The position numbers and the translations under genes were made by a program. Positions 36,101 through 36,530 of a stretch of DNA of 36,530 nucleotides are shown here, piece by piece. The DNA is from Kiloniellales bacterium. GTDB lineage: Bacteria; Pseudomonadota; Alphaproteobacteria; Kiloniellales; JAKSDN01. Below the pieces are notes generated by a model. It did not search any database and was not told the DNA's origin. It was given only the letters and a program-made list of their open reading frames with translations. The stretch is taken from NCBI GenBank assembly GCA_030064845.1, contig JASJEC010000064.1:1-36530 (forward strand), given 5' to 3'. Position 1 is the stretch's first letter, and the number at the start of each line of letters is the position of its first letter.

Positions 36101-36525
36101 TGACCTCTGTGCAGACCAGCAACGGCGGAGATCCCGTGACCACGCGGGTCGCCGCCCTGAACGCCGTCGGCTTCGGCATCGCCATGAGCGAGGAAGAGGC
36201 CAAGACCGACGGCCACGCCATCGAAACCCTGAGCTGGATCGCCGTGGAACGCGGCAGCGGGATGACGACTGATGGGCGCGCGGTCAGCGTGTTCAATGAC
36301 AGCGCCAGCAGCCAGCCCAGGCAGGTGCCCTTCGGCCAGACCTTCGATCGGCTGTTTCCGGTCTTCGTCGGCGACATCAGCACGACGCGCGGCGTCGACC
36401 CGGTCTTCCTGCGCTACCGCAGCCTGACGCCCAGCTCGGTTCAGCTGTTCCTGGACGAAGAGGAGTCGTTCGACGCCGAGACCACCCACACCTCGGAGAC
36501 CATCTCGATCTTCCTGGCGGAGTAA
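33184..36525 (+). CDS. Exported S8/S53-like serine protease with lectin-like repeats
   Basis: 1113 residues. A Sec signal peptide probably ends at AQA|Q (39/40). Residues about 45-85 are helical, 90-165 look like an inhibitor propeptide, and about 190-590 form a subtilisin-fold domain with an inserted beta-rich segment (about 335-460). Active-site parts: Asp201 in ALSDGV, Asn311 in SSAGNAGN as oxyanion residue, and Ser536 in FFGTSAAAPHA. At the place of the HGT histidine stands Glu230 (SEGTAMLEIIFDLAPGA). From about 600 to the end, a module of about 260 residues occurs twice, each with three units of the WSDP/DPVVVA...QEW..LDG.HG kind, resembling H-type lectin domains. A Glu at this place is known from sedolisin-like (S53) peptidases. 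The downstream end at 36525 is a true stop. Substrate and location (periplasm or outside) are open. Confidence 0.82.
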   Translation: MSIIERSRKFTDSFGLSRCALTGLVALSLLAGASSAAQAQRVELSDTAKKQIETLMEEKAARTPAQQKINSQLLYEMKRRRGDPAMRAVPTLRSSIEVARDGTTLVDMKAEVSDALLDRIEALGGRVVNHQARFKAVRARMPVDQLEALAQSPDVISIRPADRAITNKINTSEGDVAHRANVARADFGVDGTGAKICALSDGVASLGSLQGSGDLPAVAVLPGQAGSGSEGTAMLEIIFDLAPGAALGFATAFGGQAGFAQNILDLRADDCDVIVDDVFYFAEPVFQDGIIAQAVEEVTADGAIYFSSAGNAGNLNDGTSGVWEGDFSSIAPPPALAGMDTHDFGGTPLNTITADPPFAITLQWSDPFGASSNDYDLYLLNAAGTLVLAASNSIQDGNDDPFEGIDSGPFNDTGLQLVVVRTAGAAARYLHMNTIRGRLEFATDGQTSGHSATENVFGVAAVNVASAGGGAFDGTEVVETFSSDGPRQVFYEADGTPITPGNFLEGGGAVRQKPDVTAADGVATATPGFNPFFGTSAAAPHAAAIAGLLVSVNPNLNEDDIRQIFADSALDIEAPGPDRDSGVGILDAVAALDELTTGALLGETTIDGAWRTVSVPSAFLDPVVIVGPPTFNDPEPGVVRLDTITASSFDVRFQEWTNLDGVHGSESVPYLISDPSGEVLPDGSVVEIGRFSLGGTGSFLTQSFTQPFPAPPALFLTIQTLNGGDPVTVRARNVTAGGFEAALFKEEALMSGGHPSEQVGFLALYSPSGSGEVDVGGQDVPFAVQSPRIDERFAPVLSSTLKLEEDTSAGPEVTHIKERLSVLALGNTLFAQDVSSRGRDTVALRRLVPSFPAPVEWGTVEGITGNWTTVPTFREYTDPVVVARPVSSRGEDPGVIRLQNVTAGSFELRYQEWDYLDGSHGPERVFYMVAEAGSTSVAGLTVEAGTLDTSRLLRGGLDPVAFTSSFVDAPALLTSVQTSNGGDPVTTRVAALNAVGFGIAMSEEEAKTDGHAIETLSWIAVERGSGMTTDGRAVSVFNDSASSQPRQVPFGQTFDRLFPVFVGDISTTRGVDPVFLRYRSLTPSSVQLFLDEEESFDAETTHTSETISIFLAE

Positions 36526-36530
36526 TTGAT

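Overview
The window is high-GC DNA of an alphaproteobacterium, most like the Rhodospirillales/Kiloniellales. This rests on gene order and product type, not on a database match. The backbone order is typical of the class: the end of the 2-oxoglutarate dehydrogenase genes (odhB, lpd), then a transaldolase-DUF484-xerC block next to priA, then a stand-alone F1 ATP synthase operon atpHAGDC without the F0 genes. There is one tRNA, Gly(CCC). No prophage, CRISPR array or complete insertion sequence is visible.

Layout. (1) 1-4570: the 3' end of odhB, then a translationally coupled pair placed between odhB and lpd. The pair is a GNAT acyltransferase with an unrecognised N-terminal domain and a membrane-anchored PAS-methyltransferase. 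(2) 4571-5101: an intergenic stretch with a MITE-like palindrome and a perfect CRP-type palindrome. (3) 5102-8964: murI on the plus strand, facing a tightly overlapping minus-strand operon (transaldolase, DUF484, xerC, membrane protein). (4) 9052-12640: priA, a second GNAT, and a small periplasmic OmpA-domain protein behind a consensus FNR box and ahead of a strong terminator. (5) 12688-14389: an M24 metallopeptidase and a secreted cysteine-containing protein. (6) 14672-19584: atpHAGDC. (7) 19659-24204, minus strand: chorismate mutase, argE, trkH, folE and apaG, with repeat remnants between some of them. (8) 24588-28281: an OmpA-domain lipoprotein, tRNA-Gly, a type II haloacid dehalogenase, a BASS-type transporter and an Asp/Glu racemase-like enzyme. 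(9) 28278-32090: a fused HyuA-HyuB (5-oxoprolinase/hydantoinase) coupled to that racemase-like gene. (10) 32440-36525: a universal stress protein, then a large exported subtilisin-fold protease behind an FNR-type box.

Most of the window is housekeeping: TCA cycle, wall precursor, chromosome maintenance, ATP synthesis, arginine and folate biosynthesis, and potassium uptake. The least ordinary parts are the GNAT/PAS-methyltransferase pair inside the OGDH locus, the S8-type protease with Glu where the catalytic His is expected and a duplicated lectin-like C-terminus, the two FNR-type sites that may put two exported proteins under oxygen control, and at least two families of short palindromic repeats with decayed copies.
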